Part shown: positions 10,877-22,760 of the stretch, one piece after another
Layout: every line of letters starts with the position of its first letter
Position numbering within the stretch: position 1 is the stretch's first letter
NCBI RefSeq assembly: GCF_921293095.1
Contig: NC_060259.1
Span: forward strand, 46,977,812 to 47,041,811
Origin: Ischnura elegans
Lineage: Eukaryota; Arthropoda; Insecta; Odonata; Coenagrionidae
Length of the DNA stretch: 64,000 bases
Direction of reading: 5' to 3'
Notes under the pieces: generated by a model
What the model was told of the DNA's origin: nothing
What the model saw: only the letters and a program-made list of their open reading frames with translations
Databases searched by the model: none
Position numbers and translations under genes: made by a program

Positions 10877-11429
10877 CAGGGCCGGCCTTAGGGCGGGGCG
10901 ACTGCCCCGGGCCCGGGGTGAAGGTTCGTGAAAAAAATTAAAATATACGATAGTTTTGAAATCGCAATTTCAACTATCACTGTATTGTTAAGTCCGTGCT
11001 AGAAAAAAAATAATATTATGAAAAAGGAATAATAATGCAGTAATTTTTATTGTGCAATTGCATTTGTCAGTACAGTACTGTGTCGTGTGAGTGATAACAA
11101 CAAGTGAGAGAGGGCTTTAGGCTTACAACTAATTAAATTTCATAGTCTAACTTTTAAAAATACGTACCTATTGAAAAAGCGCGCTTTATATGTTTATTTT
11201 ACATTATAATTTTATGAATAAATATAATTATAAATTTTATTTGTATTATACTATTTTGAACTCTACTGCGTGATGGTATCATAACGGCGAAATTACGAAG
11301 TCTGAATTTGGGAGGGGAACACAAACTTAGCCAGAGAGTAGTAGGGATTCAAAATGCTCGAGTTTGTAGATGGGGTATAGAGTTTAATATTTTAAGTGAA
11401 GGGCCCCGCACCTGCTTGGGCCGGCCCTG
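10877..11429. mobile_element. hAT MITE with 8-bp target duplication ATGCTCAC
   Basis: The element starts CAGGGCCGGCC and ends GGCCGGCCCTG, with longer imperfect TIR similarity. Perfect 8-bp duplications ATGCTCAC lie at 10869-10876 and 11430-11437. The TIR beginning with CAG and the 8-bp duplication define the hAT superfamily. It is 553 bp long, AT-rich inside, with no transposase. Confidence 0.85.
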
Positions 11430-11437
11430 ATGCTCAC

Positions 11438-12825
11438 TGTTCCTGTCTGTCCCTGGGTAGCTTTTGCAGTTCTTTATCTGATTCCGTAACCACTGCATCA
11501 TTAAACTACAGTAAAGTTGAAATCTTCTTTTGTCTCCTGACATATTTCATGTAAATCTTTTTTGCATGTGATTCTTAAACAGTGCACTGACAACCACTGA
11601 TATGTACTCAGTGCAGAATACCTGTAGCCTTTCTCATCCCTAATTTTGATTTCGTAATCCATATTTTTCATTTATTCTTCCATCATGGCCTTTGTTCATG
11701 ACAGCACTCTAGCCACAAAAAACGATGTTGTTTTTTTTCACCTCTTACTGGTGTCGTTACTTCCATGATATCTTATTGGGCATCTTCCACTTCTTTATCG
11801 TCTTAGTCTGTCTTAGATGTGCAACCCTCTGCCAACACAGTATTTACCTGTTTCGTATATCCCAAATTCAAATATATATTGCAAAAGGAGGAACTATGAA
11901 TGCAATCTAGGTCATATCATAGGAATAAACACAGGACCTTTGATAAAAAAATAATGACAGCAAAATTTAACTGGCACATGGTCAACTCATATATAATGAG
12001 TATGTGGTTCTTAATGAAGATGGAACTAATCCAGACATAAAAAGCTAAATAAAGGGATTCAATTCAGTTGTAGTAACTAGCAATATGGGCTGTAGGCAAT
12101 AATATCAGGATTACAAACATGGTTGCAATACAGATATATAAATAGACACAGACGGATACAACAAGGTCAATCACTGCAAAAAATAAAAATAAATCATTCA
12201 TTAATAAGGCTAGGAAAAAAGGGGTGCTATTGTATGAACACTATTTACTCTGAGTGATACACCTGAATAAGGAAAGAAGGCAGCATAGTCCATATTTCAA
12301 TTATGAGGAAAATCTGGGAAATTGGTATTTTTCCCTGAAGTGTTTGAAAAGTTTTCACCCTCCTTATTGCTATCTTCACATAAACTTGGCCAGATGCTAT
12401 CACTCAAGTTAAATACACTTCCTCCTTTAAAATTGAGGAGAACTGGTCATGAAGTGTTCATTGAAATTCTGGGCTTCGGAAGTAGCAAGACCTTCAATTC
12501 CGTTTCTGGTACTGAAACTTTTGTCTGGCATGACAATGTCCCCTTCATGAATGGCATCAGCCATAATTTTCTGCCTTAGCACCTCATACACACATAAATC
12601 AGAGGAGGCTACACAAAGCACTTTTCACCTCACAACTAGCTGGTTAATATACACGACACAGAGCATCGCCTACGACCAAGTGATATGCATCACTAAATGT
12701 TTATATGTACATATGTTATATTTTGTGTCCTAATTGCATGTGAAATATTTGTGTATTCTATGTACCTTATTAACTATGTTGTATTTAGCATGTAACATGA
12801 CATTAGCCTTCACTCAGTAGGTTTA
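11438..12825. other. Unassigned AT-rich stretch
   Basis: The first 120 bp may continue the RTE fragment on the minus strand (frame with MMQWLRNQIKNCKSY), now separated by the hAT MITE. The rest holds short open frames on both strands (for example 12322-12579 plus and 12427-12621 minus) without recognisable motifs, and no repeat with clear ends. Confidence 0.3.
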
Positions 12826-13140
12826 TGCAGGTCTTTCGTGCCCCCTTTTTGTGTAGGCATTTTCCTGCAGTGGGTTTTTTTGCTGAAGGATATTACACCC
12901 TTATCCTCATGCTTTTTCCCACAAACAGAAATCTTTTTTCTAACACAAAATTTTCACATATACTTGTTTATCTTTTTGACATTTCACAAATAGTGTATAT
13001 TTTATATGTTTGATATTGTAAACGTTTATCTACCGTTTTTAAATATGTTTGCATTCATGCTATCGAGGGGTTAGGTGGAAGAGAGGGCTTCTTAGTCTCA
13101 ACCTCACCCAAATAAAGACATCTTATTATTACTATACATG
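12826..13140 (+). repeat. Probable LINE 3' tail
   Basis: The segment ends with GGGCTTCTTAGTCTCAACCT..., an AATAAAG signal and the short tail CATCTTATTATTACTA. A 3'UTR closing in a (TTA)-like microsatellite is characteristic of CR1/Jockey/I-type LINEs. The upstream 250 bp are T-rich and non-coding. No RT is attached, consistent with strong 5' truncation. Confidence 0.35.
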
Positions 13141-13189
13141 CCACTCTCCTGAGTTACCTGGTTGTCAGATATTTACTTGGTGAACAACC

Positions 13190-13203
13190 GGGGGGGGGGG
13201 GGG
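13190..13203. repeat. Poly-G run (14 G)
   Basis: A homopolymer of 14 G. Similar G runs occur in this window inside hAT MITEs near 31175, 43380, 53600 and 54030, but here no MITE ends were found. Confidence 0.7.
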
Positions 13204-13897
13204 CAACGATAATTCCATCCTTTGGATCACAGTCAACCACCTTTTTTTAGGATGTTGGCAGATTTGTTGGTAGAAAGTAATTGCCATCGCTGCATTAATG
13301 ATTACATTACTTCTATCTTCACTTCTGTAGCATCAAGAATAATTATGGTGGTGGTGATTTTTTTTTTAATTCTGGAGGAGTGAATCTTAATATGTATATC
13401 CCTATATGGGAAAATGTTTAGGCATCCCAGGCAAAAATATACGATAAGCAACCTGTAGTTGAACCCTTACCTCAGTGTTTACAATGAAAATGGGAAGGAA
13501 TTACACTCATTCCTAACATATGTTCGTTCCTCATTTCCTTTTCCTTTTTAGATCAAGCGGAGCATTCAGAATAGAAAATAAACGAGGGTCCTGGAAAAGT
13601 GAGAATATGTTGGAGCATGCATTGCTGCATTGCCTTGTTCAGGAATTCCCATACTCGACTTGATACTCGTCTCGAGATCAAAAAGTACTACTTCCATTTT
13701 TCTATAATGTATGTTTCAAATCAAATTAATTGATGTGAGGTACATACATTCGTTTTTGATTAGAAATGGAAATGGGAAAGGATGAAATTGTCTTTAAAAA
13801 AATATATGACTCGCTGAAGTGTTGCTTCCCTTAATATGATTTGATGAATTACCAGCAATACTGTGTAACAATGGTGATATGTATCTATTGTAATAGG

Positions 13898-14187
13898 CAG
13901 GGGCGTAGTCAGGACAATGTGGTTGGGGGATCCATGACCAGGGGGTAGGGGTATTGGAAGCATCCTCTGGGGAAAATGTGAAAACTTTAATCTGTATAAA
14001 TCACATTTTATGCTACTCTGGAACTTAATATTACGCAATTGATGTGTCGTCAGGAAACTGTTTTGGTAAAATATATTTATGTAGTAGAATAAAGCTGTTT
14101 TATAGGTTAAATTTTTTCTGCTAAAATGAAATGCTTTGGGGGGGAGGCAAGTGCCCTCTGTGCCCTACCGCCCTGATTACACCACTG
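13898..14187. mobile_element. hAT-like MITE (CAGGGGCGTAGTCAGGAC / CACCACTG ends)
   Basis: The left end CAGGGGCGTAGTCAGG and right end CCTGATTACACCACTG form an imperfect TIR. The flanking octamers GTAATAGG and GAAATAGA agree at six of eight positions, as expected for a decayed hAT target duplication. It is 290 bp with no coding capacity. Confidence 0.6.
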
Positions 14188-14251
14188 GAAATAGATATTT
14201 TTATTTCATATTGGCAAATTTGTTCTCTTTTGCATCCTTAATAATCTGACC

Positions 14252-14495
14252 CATTGGCGTAAATAGGAAAATGCTTTGAGGGCAACAAGGAGAGGATCTG
14301 AGGATGCGACCTCCCACAGGTACCATGCATGCCACTTTTGAAAAATGACGTACCCAGGAAATACATTATACATCATTTTGGCACCTCAAGTTTAACTCAA
14401 GACACATGCAGTTTTTATGTGTAAAAACTAGACAGCGGTTTTAAATATTTTTTATTTCTCTGAGGCTTTGTGGATAAATCTATCCCCCCTTACCC
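14252..14495. mobile_element. Decayed copy of the hAT MITE family seen at 60851-61099
   Basis: It shares with the copy at 60851 the start (C)ATTGGCGTAAATAGGAA, the block TTTTGAAAAATGAC, AAATACATT.TACATCATTTTGGCAC and TATTTTTTATTTCTCTGAGG. The right terminus is degraded, so no target duplication could be read. Confidence 0.5.
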
Positions 14496-14702
14496 TTCTC
14501 CCTGTCCACCTACCCTTCGACGATCGTCTACATTGAGAGATTATAGGACTGTCATATGCTTCATTTCTTGCCAGGCAAGAGCAAAGAGGAGGTGAAGCAC
14601 GAGGATCATGATGGACAAGGGAGGAGCGAGGAGGATAGATGAGGTTCCTCCACTGTCCCTCCCGAAGAAGCATTAACATGATCTCTTCTGTCACTTCCAC
14701 AG

Positions 14703-15100
14703 CAACGGGCAAATTAGGGATGCCAGCCAGCACCCTAGACTCATGGGCAGGAAGGTCAAGTCCACAATGCCCGGATTCGTTAGTGGAGGAGGAAGAAGAA
14801 TATGAACTCATTCCCGATTTCCAGCAGCCTAATCTTGGGGTGGGTGGTGCAGGCCCAGACATTAGCCAAGCCCCTCCATGGTATACACCAGGGAAGCCAG
14901 GCGTGGATGCAAATCCAATGAGCATTATGAATGTCTTCATCCATGTGCTGGCAGAAGATATCGTAGAAGAGTGGGTGGTCCACGGTGACGTCGTGGTGGT
15001 CTTCCTGGGCCACCCAGCCCCGCCACAGAGGTACGATTTCCGCAGTCCAGGCCCCAAGGCAAGGGTCCCATTGAGCCCCGTGGCTGCCCTCCATCAAGAG
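14703..15100 (+). CDS. Candidate internal exon of the unidentified host gene
   Basis: A strong polypyrimidine acceptor (TCTTCTGTCACTTCCACAG) precedes 14703 and a consensus donor GAG/GTGAGT follows 15100. The frame between them is open for 132 codons and more GC-rich than its surroundings. The peptide begins TGKLGMPASTLDSWAGRSS and has an acidic run VEEEEEYELIPDF near residue 28, then a Gly/Pro-rich part (NLGVGGAGPDISQAPPWY) and a hydrophobic stretch (IVEEWVVHGDVVVVFLGHP). The exon ends in phase 0, matching acceptors at 15831 and 19108. The minus-strand frames here are shadows. No domain was recognised. A chance frame cannot be excluded, but splice signals at both ends and composition favour a real exon. 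Confidence 0.45.
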
Positions 15101-15830
15101 GTGAGTGAATATTCCTTTGTGTAGCATTAATGAGTATAGTTGACACATTGAAGCCTTATCCCGATCCAATCTCACTTTCCTCTTATCTTGGCCTCATTTA
15201 AATAATGATAAAATATTTCTTGATAATGAAATTAATGATAATGAGTATAGGTCAAAATATATAGTAGATTTGATCTCACAGGTTGACCGCACTAAATGGA
15301 TTTTTGCAAGAAATTGGTAAGACAATTGGTCTATTCAGGTACTAATAAACTACAAGTATTGGTCAACCTGCCATCACATCGAGATACAAAATTCATAAAT
15401 ACTTGCACATTCATTGGAGCCATCAGTTCTCAATTCACCGCTCTTATTGCCAGTTTGCTATGAAGTCTGCATGTACTAACTAGACCGCAATACACTGCGA
15501 TAGGCGTGTGGAAGAGGTTTTTGAATCACTCGTGCAAAAAAAGGGAAAATTAAATATGTTGTGCATTCGAAATACTTTACCGCTGAATCCCACCCAACAT
15601 TTATTAAAGCCGGAACTGTCTTGAATATTCGGAGGAAAAATGAAAACCTAAAGCTATCCGTATTGCAAAATTGCCTTATATTGTCATTTCTGATGGGCCA
15701 ATCGGTATGGCAGATTAGCCACTTATTTCCATTCAAAATGTAGTTTTTAAGGAATAATGAATGCATAAATGTGCCAATAATGCATTATTTTAATAATTAG
15801 AGCACATAATAGGATATTAAAACAAGTTAG

Positions 15831-15950
15831 GCTTCCCAGAGGTGGAAGACCGAGTGGCAACATCAATGGGCACATGAACCTCAGCCTACAACTGCCTATG
15901 AACCAAGGCCTCGTGATGTGAATGATCGGTTGAAGATACGCCCCGAATAG
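15831..15950 (+). CDS. Possible alternative terminal exon
   Basis: A frame opens exactly after the potential acceptor AAGTTAG at 15830 and reads 39 codons to TAG (15948-15950). The peptide is rich in W, H, P and R: SQRWKTEWQHQWAHEPQP early, and YEPRPRDVNDRLKIRPE at the end. The phase (0) fits the donor at 15100, so it could be an alternative last exon to 19108-19245. The polypyrimidine tract is weak. No homology was recognised. Confidence 0.25.
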   Translation, partial: ASQRWKTEWQHQWAHEPQPTTAYEPRPRDVNDRLKIRPE

Positions 15951-18303
15951 CTGCCTGCACTAGCACTTGCTTACGTAGTTTGATTACATATTGCCTCCAC
16001 GGAAGCATTCAGTCAGCAAGCTTTTATGCTGATGACTTAATACATCCCAGATTAAAATGTAGTTTTGGCAGATCTAATCCTAAGGAAATTTGAGATTTTT
16101 CGTATAAAAGAAATAAGCATTTGTTATTGTGATTTTATTCCAATTTTAATTTACCAGTAATCATTTACTGGCTACCCAGGAAATTGTAACATCAATTGTA
16201 ACTAATACACATTCATTTTCATTCATAGAGCTTTAGCGAGAATAATAAAACTGCGAGAAAAAAGGCAGGAAAAACCAAGGGTCTAAGGATAAATGAAAGA
16301 TGAAAAGGACATTGGGAAGATGAGCATCAACTTACCGCCTTTGTATTTAGCAAAATATTTTAATATGTGGTGTTGCAGAAATTGCGTTAACTCCAGTGCA
16401 AAATGGTATCCTTATTGACGCATCCTGTTGCCTTTTTCAAAATTACAGAGTCTTGAATCATTGGTACCTACAAATCATATGGTGTTTCAGTTTAAAAAAA
16501 TAAGAGACACATACCAAGTCCTTAAATTATATATCAATTTTTAAGTTTCCAAAGAACTACTCTAATACCTCTAAAAAGTTAGGCCATTTCCTTGTACATA
16601 ACCTTTGGAGATTAAAAAATCAACAATGTGGATTGTAGAAGTCTATTAACTGCAAAGAGGTCTCACTCACAGAGGTCTATTAACTGCAAAATCTGACTTG
16701 GAGACTCTTTAAAACATCCGGTTAGACAGGTTGGTTGTCTTGATGGTGGGATGTTTACTTCTATGACCTTTGACCTCCAAATAAGAATTGGAGGTCAATC
16801 AGTGGATAAGATTGATTCTTGATGTCTTGGTCAATTAAATTCACACTTTTTGTATCTTAATCTTTTTAACATTGAAGCCTCATATGGCAAATTTGATATT
16901 TTTCTTTGGACCCACATTGTGAGGTCAAAATTTTGCTTACAGTGAAAAAAATAAAGGGCCTTTCCCCATTATCTTGCCAGTTTTCCTGTATATTTCTCGA
17001 GGCAAAGTTACTAAAAATTAGAGGTCCAAAATGTCACACGGGCTGTGGGACAATCTAAATGCAGGAGTAATGAATTCGATAATGCTGCTATACATTTTGC
17101 TTAATAATTTGGTTATCAAAGTTTTCATCTCAATTGTTCCCAGAGCCAAAAAACACCAGTTATTCCATTTTTGGGGCGGTAGAGTTAATTTTTAGGTTGC
17201 AAAAGACCGATTTCCTGATTATTTTGCTTGCAATCGACATTTGCTTGTATATTAGAATTAGCATCAAATTTCTTATTATTGCTCTACTGCCCCTATGTCA
17301 TTTTAACATGTTCTCTATGTGTTTCAGTAAAGATTATAGGGGAAGGTATAAAATAATTATATAAGACATAATGAGAGATGTAGTGGTCCACTCTGATTAC
17401 TCTGCACGTGTTCTCTGGGGTAGGCTGCTGTCACCGACAGAAACATATTTGACTCTTACATTGACTATTATAGTAGATTACTGCTATGAAGAAAGCAAGA
17501 TCAAACTTCCAGGTCAAGGCAATCAAATGATCTATGGACTACACAGGCAATTATTGCATGAGTTTGATGATGGTGCATCCTACCAGCAGATTTCTGAGTC
17601 ACTCGCCTTGACAGCTCTGTTATCAAAACTACTTACCCATTGTACTCGACATTCATAACAGTACTCAAAGCACTCAACTCAACCACCTAATGCTCGATGC
17701 AACTTGAATGTTCGAGTGCTTGCTCATGACCACCGTTAATGTGTCTGAAATTGTTTTCACAAGTTTGTTGTTTTGACAAAAATTTAGTTTCCATGCCAAC
17801 CCAGCTCCTTACAGTTGGTGAAACCACAATCACATTTAGGTCCATAGATACCTTTGACCAGATAATTATAATTTTGATTAAGATTTGATTTTATGCATGT
17901 GCTCACTAACTGGAATTATCAATAGTTATTGTTTCTTTGTGAACTGTAAAATTATTGAAATGAATTTTTCTCATTACTATTACTTTTCTTTGCATGCAAA
18001 ATTATTTATTATAAATTTTGTCCCTGGACATAGTTGTTGGGCTTGAATTGAACAAGATCACTTCAATGAAAAGAGTCCTCTGCTTAATTAATCTATTATT
18101 TATAATTTGTAATGTGTAAGTCGGCTCTATTTCTATTGAGATTCAGATACATTGTGAAATGACACCTCATGTGATAGAGGATGGTGTGAACGTTAATACA
18201 TAGCTGTCAGACATTTCTATCCTTTATTAGTTCAGCTTTGTTGGGGTTGATATAATAGTACAACATAATGGCATGAACTAAATAAATCTTATTACACTGA
18301 TTA
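15951..18303. other. AT-rich stretch, probable intron
   Basis: No repeat with clear ends was found. A 95-codon plus-strand frame at 17371-17658 (with ESKIKLPGQGNQMIYGLH and SYQQISESLALTALL) has no flanking splice signals and no recognised family. Near 16640-16700 a 25-bp block containing TCTATTAACTGCAAA is duplicated in tandem. Confidence 0.3.
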
Positions 18304-18755
18304 CAGGCATCCCCCGAGTTACGTAAGAGATGCGTTCCGGCAGACTATGCGTAAGTCGAAATTTACGTAAGTCGAACCTTTGCGTTGGCGCTTCAGAGAT
18401 TGCTGTATAACAAGTTGTATCGTACAGGAATGAGCGCAACCACATACGCCACCACATCCATCGCTAGAACTGCAAATTTTCACGTTGATTATTGACTTGG
18501 GATTTATAAGCGATTTTTCTACAGAAATTAATGAAATTTCCTTTGAGGAATGACAAAAATGGGTCACTTTGTTATTTTTAGCACGTAAAAAACTCTATAA
18601 CTATTCGATATTTTTTCTACCATAGGTTGTACAAGCGAATATATACTTCTTCGCGCTCGCATTCGAAAATTAACGTAATCATTTGAAATACGGTTATCGC
18701 TTACGTAAGTACGGATTTACGTAAGTCGAGACATACGTAACTCGGGGGATGCCTG
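18304..18755. mobile_element. Tigger/pogo-like MITE, TA target duplication
   Basis: The ends are a near-perfect TIR, CAGGCATCCCCCGAGTTACG at the left and its complement ending GGGGGATGCCTG at the right, flanked by TA on both sides. CAGGCAT...CGA/GTTACG termini and TA duplications are those of pogo/Tigger elements of the Tc1/mariner superfamily. The TACGTAAGTCGA motif recurs inside both ends. It is 452 bp with no transposase frame and lies in the putative last intron. Confidence 0.85.
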
Positions 18756-19107
18756 TACTTCTTCATTGTGAAAATTTGTTATTCATAACAGGTGCATAGT
18801 GTCACCACCAAAATATTTTAATGAGAGAAAAAAATTTGAATTCTGAAAATGGGTCAAATAACCCCTGCCGTCCTTCTAGTGATATATATGCTCCAGTTAT
18901 ACATCTCTAAGAGCACAACTGTGCATTTCGGGCACTATCACATTAAATAATATGATTGCGCTATCTCCAAGTTGGAGGGAGAAGGTTGTAATCTGCTGCC
19001 TTGTGAAATACATGCTTGTGCTTAGAAAGCTGTCTTTCTGAGGTATTCACCTGCTAAGGACCATCCAGCTTGTTTAAATACTCTTCATTATTTTTACATC
19101 CTTACAG

Positions 19108-19245
19108 GCTGAGTGTCATGCTCTCCATGATCATGACATGGCGCTGTGGAGACCCCAACTGCGACCCATGATACCAATCTGCGGCAGAATAGGACCCCCG
19201 GATTTTGAATGGAAATTCACTTTTACCTCTCAACTGCTTATTTGA
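19108..19245 (+). CDS. Candidate terminal exon of the unidentified host gene
   Basis: Acceptor TTTTTACATCCTTACAG ends at 19107. In phase 0, as delivered by the donor at 15100, the exon reads 45 codons (starts AECHALHDHDMALWRPQL, ends WKFTFTSQLLI) to TGA at 19243-19245. Histidines and tryptophans are frequent; there is no known motif. No AATAAA was found close downstream, which weakens the terminal-exon reading. Confidence 0.35.
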   Translation, partial: AECHALHDHDMALWRPQLRPMIPICGRIGPPDFEWKFTFTSQLLI

Positions 19246-19442
19246 ATGTCATGGTGGGTGGAACCTATTCAATGTTCCTATTGAAGAACTGTTTTGACAA
19301 TTGTGCTCACTCCTTTGCGCCCCTGGGGAAGCAATCTCCATGATGGGATTGGGATTGGCAAAATGGCACTGGCCTCTATCCAAGGCACTCTAGACAGCAA
19401 AAGTAGTATTTCTCACAAAAGTTTTCACTCTATTCATTAGGA

Positions 19443-19505
19443 TGATACCCAAGCATATTATTATCTCCAGGGTAGAGGCATAGAATGGGAGGAAAAAAAG
19501 TTGAC
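19443..19505 (+). repeat. Short fragment of the Gypsy-associated terminal repeat
   Basis: The block around TATTATTATCTCCAGGGTAG with following AGGCATAGAATG and AGGAAAA resembles 23197-23245, the sequence just downstream of the RNase H fragment inside the large inverted repeat, in the same orientation. It is a solo fragment outside that repeat. Confidence 0.4.
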
Positions 19506-19759
19506 TCTGATGCTCCCCCAAGTGTTGTTAGGAAAAATACAAATGGTAGTAAAACTAAATAGGATTAAAAAAACATTATGCTTGGATAATAACCAGCATA
19601 ATAAATTAATAAAATCAAGAATAGTTTTTTTCACAAACAATAGAGAATGTCAATAAATTACAAAGGAAGGCGTCAGCTATGCTACATGAAACAGTCAACT
19701 TGCAAAAATGCCATTATTGCATCCTTGTCTGTGATGGGCAATTCAATGAACGAGGTTAA

Positions 19760-20041
19760 CCTCTTTGGTGCCATCCTATTTTTCCCGATACGCAGTAGAA
19801 TGCCAGGGCTTTTTTTGGTGAATTTACATGTTTGCACATGCGAATGGACATTAAGGCTAGTATTCATTTCCAGAAACCATTTTTTATTTTATACAAATTT
19901 TACAGCTATGTTAGTGCAAGATAAATACTAAAAAGATTTGTAAAAGGCATCAGTGTAAAAAGCATTGCGGAACGATCAGACCTTGTCATTCTTCGTGCAA
20001 ACTCCCAACGCAGATGTATTGGCCCGCTGGCACTATAAGGG
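19760..20041. mobile_element. Decayed piggyBac-like MITE
   Basis: The left end is TTAA followed by CCTCTTTGGTGCCA; the right end is TGGCACTATAAGGG followed by TGAA. The TIR (CCYTTWTRGTGCCA) and a TTAA flank on one side, with one substitution on the other, suggest piggyBac. Short open frames overlapping this element are not believed to be genes. Confidence 0.4.
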
Positions 20042-20130
20042 TGAAAACTTGAAAATACTAGACTAAAGTAAGAGAAACAAATTGCACACAGAAAATGTGA
20101 AAAAATTGCACAAAAAAAAATTGTTATGTC

Positions 20131-20290
20131 GGAGTATAGTCCCCCATTTTTTTTCTAAAAATGCCTGCGGTAAAAGTAAAGGGGTGGTCTATATTCAAAC
20201 ACATTTTTTTTAAGTGTTCCCAAAAATGAAGCCTCAAAATTGGGGGGCGACTATATTCATAGGGGGACTATATTCTGAGAAAGACGGTAT
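20131..20290. repeat. Short palindromic element with GGAGTATAGTCCCCC ends
   Basis: The left part GGAGTATAGTCCCCC is mirrored by GGGGGACTATATTCTGAG at the right. Inside, TGGTCTATATTCAAACAC and CGACTATATTC repeat the motif. A partial inverted copy lies at 23405-23515, just beyond the inner end of the left arm of the large inverted repeat. Confidence 0.5.
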
Positions 20291-20559
20291 TCGCCTTGAA
20301 TGCAAATTGAAAAGGTTTTCAAATCCTCCTACATGTGCTTTTAAAGCTGCCGCTGTGTGAGTTATGGGCATAGCTGAGTGACGGTTTGTTGATGTTGATT
20401 TATGGAATGGAAGTAAAAGAGTTCTTTTGAGAGATCGTTCATTTAATTACATAAAATAAAGTGCTGTGATAATTCACAAGTGTCGACAGCTTATTTCAGT
20501 GTGAACAAATTGCAGCTGTGCCAGAAGTGAGATCATTTATAATTCACCTCATGGATTTG

Positions 20560-22760
20560 GTACCTGAATTTTGATTTGCACATCGGAGATTTGATTGGCT
20601 CCGTATTTTTTACGTGTTAAGAATAATGATAACAACATTGACGCGAATAAATGAATCACCAAGAAGAAAACGAAGACATAGTTAATAAGAAGCAAGGAAA
20701 GCTGCCAAGGAAGTTAAAGATGATGGGATCGTAGATACTTCAAACAGTCCATGGGTATCTCCAGAGGTATTGGTCATGAAGAAATATGCATCAATGAGAT
20801 ACTGCATCAACTACTGCCTTATGAAAAATATCAATAAGGACAGCTTTCGGTTGCCATTAATAGATGACACATTAGACACCCTCGGAGGATACAGATTAGT
20901 TTTGTTATTGGATCTGAAAAGTGGATTCTAACAAGTGGGCCTGAAGTCGGAGGACAAAGACAACTGCATTAATAGTTGCTGAAGGACTATGGCATTTATA
21001 TTTCATGCCATTTCGTCTCTGTAAGGCGCCAGCTACCCTTGAAAGGCTTATGGAAAACGTGTTGACAGAACTATCTTGGAAAATCTGCTTGGCCTACTAA
21101 GATGAAATAATTGTTCTGGGAAAGTCCATCAATTACTACCTTCCCAAATTGAAGAAGGTATACCAAAGGTTAATGCATGCAGATCTAAACTTGAATCCAA
21201 AGAAGTGACACCTCTTCAGAAGGCCACTCAACTACCTTGGTTACGTGGTATCCAACTCAGGAGATGTCCCGGACTCTGAGAAAAAAAAAGCCATAGCTGC
21301 TTGGCCAGTTCCAAGTAACAATGATGAGATTAGACCTTTTCTTGGACTGTGCACATATTATCGGCAGTTTGTGAAGGGGTTCTCAAATGTGGAACACCTC
21401 AAACTAAGGGTACTGAGGAAAAGAGCAGCTTCACTTGGGATGATAGCTGTCAGCAAGCATTTGATGAGCAAACACGTGATCAGGCCACATCAGAAGTTGG
21501 ATCCTTTACTTTTTATATCTCTCACATGGTACCTGAATGTAGATTTTTACCTTGGAGACTTGATTGGCTCCGTATTTTTTTTCGCGTTAAGAATAATGAT
21601 AACATCATTGACACGAATAAATGAATCATCAAGAAGAAAACAAAGACATAGTTAATAAGAAGCAAGGAAAGTTGCCAAGGAAATGAAAGCCGATGGGATC
21701 ATAGAGCCTTCAAACAGTCCATGGGTATCTCCAGTGTTATTGGTCATGAAGAAATATGCATCAACGAGATACTGCATCGACTACCGGCTTTTGAACAATA
21801 TCAATAAGGACAGCCTTCCTTTGCCATGAATAGATGACACATTAAACAGCCTTGGAGGATGCAGATTAGTTTTGTTATTTGATCTGAAAAGTGGATTCTA
21901 ACAAGTGGGGCTGAAGTTTGAGGACAGAGAGAAGACTGCACTAATAGTTGCTGAGGGACTATGGCAATTCAATGTCATGCCATTTCGTCTCTGTAATGCC
22001 CCAGCTACGTTTGAAAGCCTTATGGAAAATATGTTGACAGGACTATCTTGGAAAATCTGTTTGATCTACTAAGATGACATAATTGTTCAGGGAAAGTCCT
22101 TCAATTACTACCTTCCCAAATTGAAGAAGGTATACCAAAGGTTAATGCATGCAAATCTCAACCTGAATCCAAAGAAGTGACACCTCTTCAGAAGGTAACT
22201 CAACTACCTTGGTTACTTGGCATCCAACTCAGGAGATGTCCAGGACCCCGAGAAAAAAGAAGCTGTAGCTGCTTGGCGTGTTCCAAGTAACAATGACGAT
22301 ATTAGACCTTTTCTTGGACTGTGCACATATTATCAGCAGTTTGTGAAAGGGTTCTCAAATGTAGAAAACCTCAAACTAAGGGTACTGAAGAAAAGAGCAG
22401 CTTCACTTGTGATGGTACCTGTCAGCAAATATTTGATGAGCTAACACCTGATCAGATCAGATCAGAAATGGGATTCTTCCTTTTTTACGTCTCTCAGGTG
22501 GTACCTGAATTTAGATTTTTACCTTGGAGACTTAATTGGCTCCATATTTTTTTCATGTTAAGAATAATTATAACAACAATGACAGGAAAAACTGAATCAC
22601 CAAGAAAAAAATGAAGACATAGTTAATAAGAAGCAAGAAAAGTTGCCAAGGAAATGAAAGCCGATGGGATCATAGAGCCTTCAAGCAGTCCATGGGTATC
22701 TCTTGTGGCATTGGTCATGAAGAAATATGGATCAACGGAATTATGCATACACAACACCCC
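20560..22760 (+). pseudogene. Tandem array of decayed Ty3/Gypsy RT fragments (units of about 970 bp)
   Basis: Three units start at about 20560, 21530 and 22500 with GGTACCTGAAT; the third is cut at about 22760. Each unit, where complete, reads through RT motifs: a DLKSGF block (usually followed by YHQ but here by a stop and QVG), VAEGLW, MPFRLCNAPATFERLMEN, and the region NYLGYVVSNSGDVPDSEK with FLGLCTYYRQFVKGFSNV that leads into the RT thumb. Stops occur at identical places in different units (for example TAA after SGF), so the copies were multiplied after inactivation. The frames 21245-21655 and 22217-22444 are parts of this. It cannot produce a functional RT. Confidence 0.75.

Noticed and set aside
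10439-10891. 150-codon plus-strand frame, hydrophobic
   Set aside because: Antisense to the RTE fragment and it runs into the hAT MITE at 10877.
12322-12621. Overlapping frames, considered as a LINE linker fragment (FNEHF motif)
   Set aside because: Only a few residues resemble a LINE linker and there is no supporting neighbour.
14452-15057. 201-codon minus-strand frame
   Set aside because: Overlaps the plus-strand exon candidate 14703-15100, which has good splice signals; the minus frame has none.
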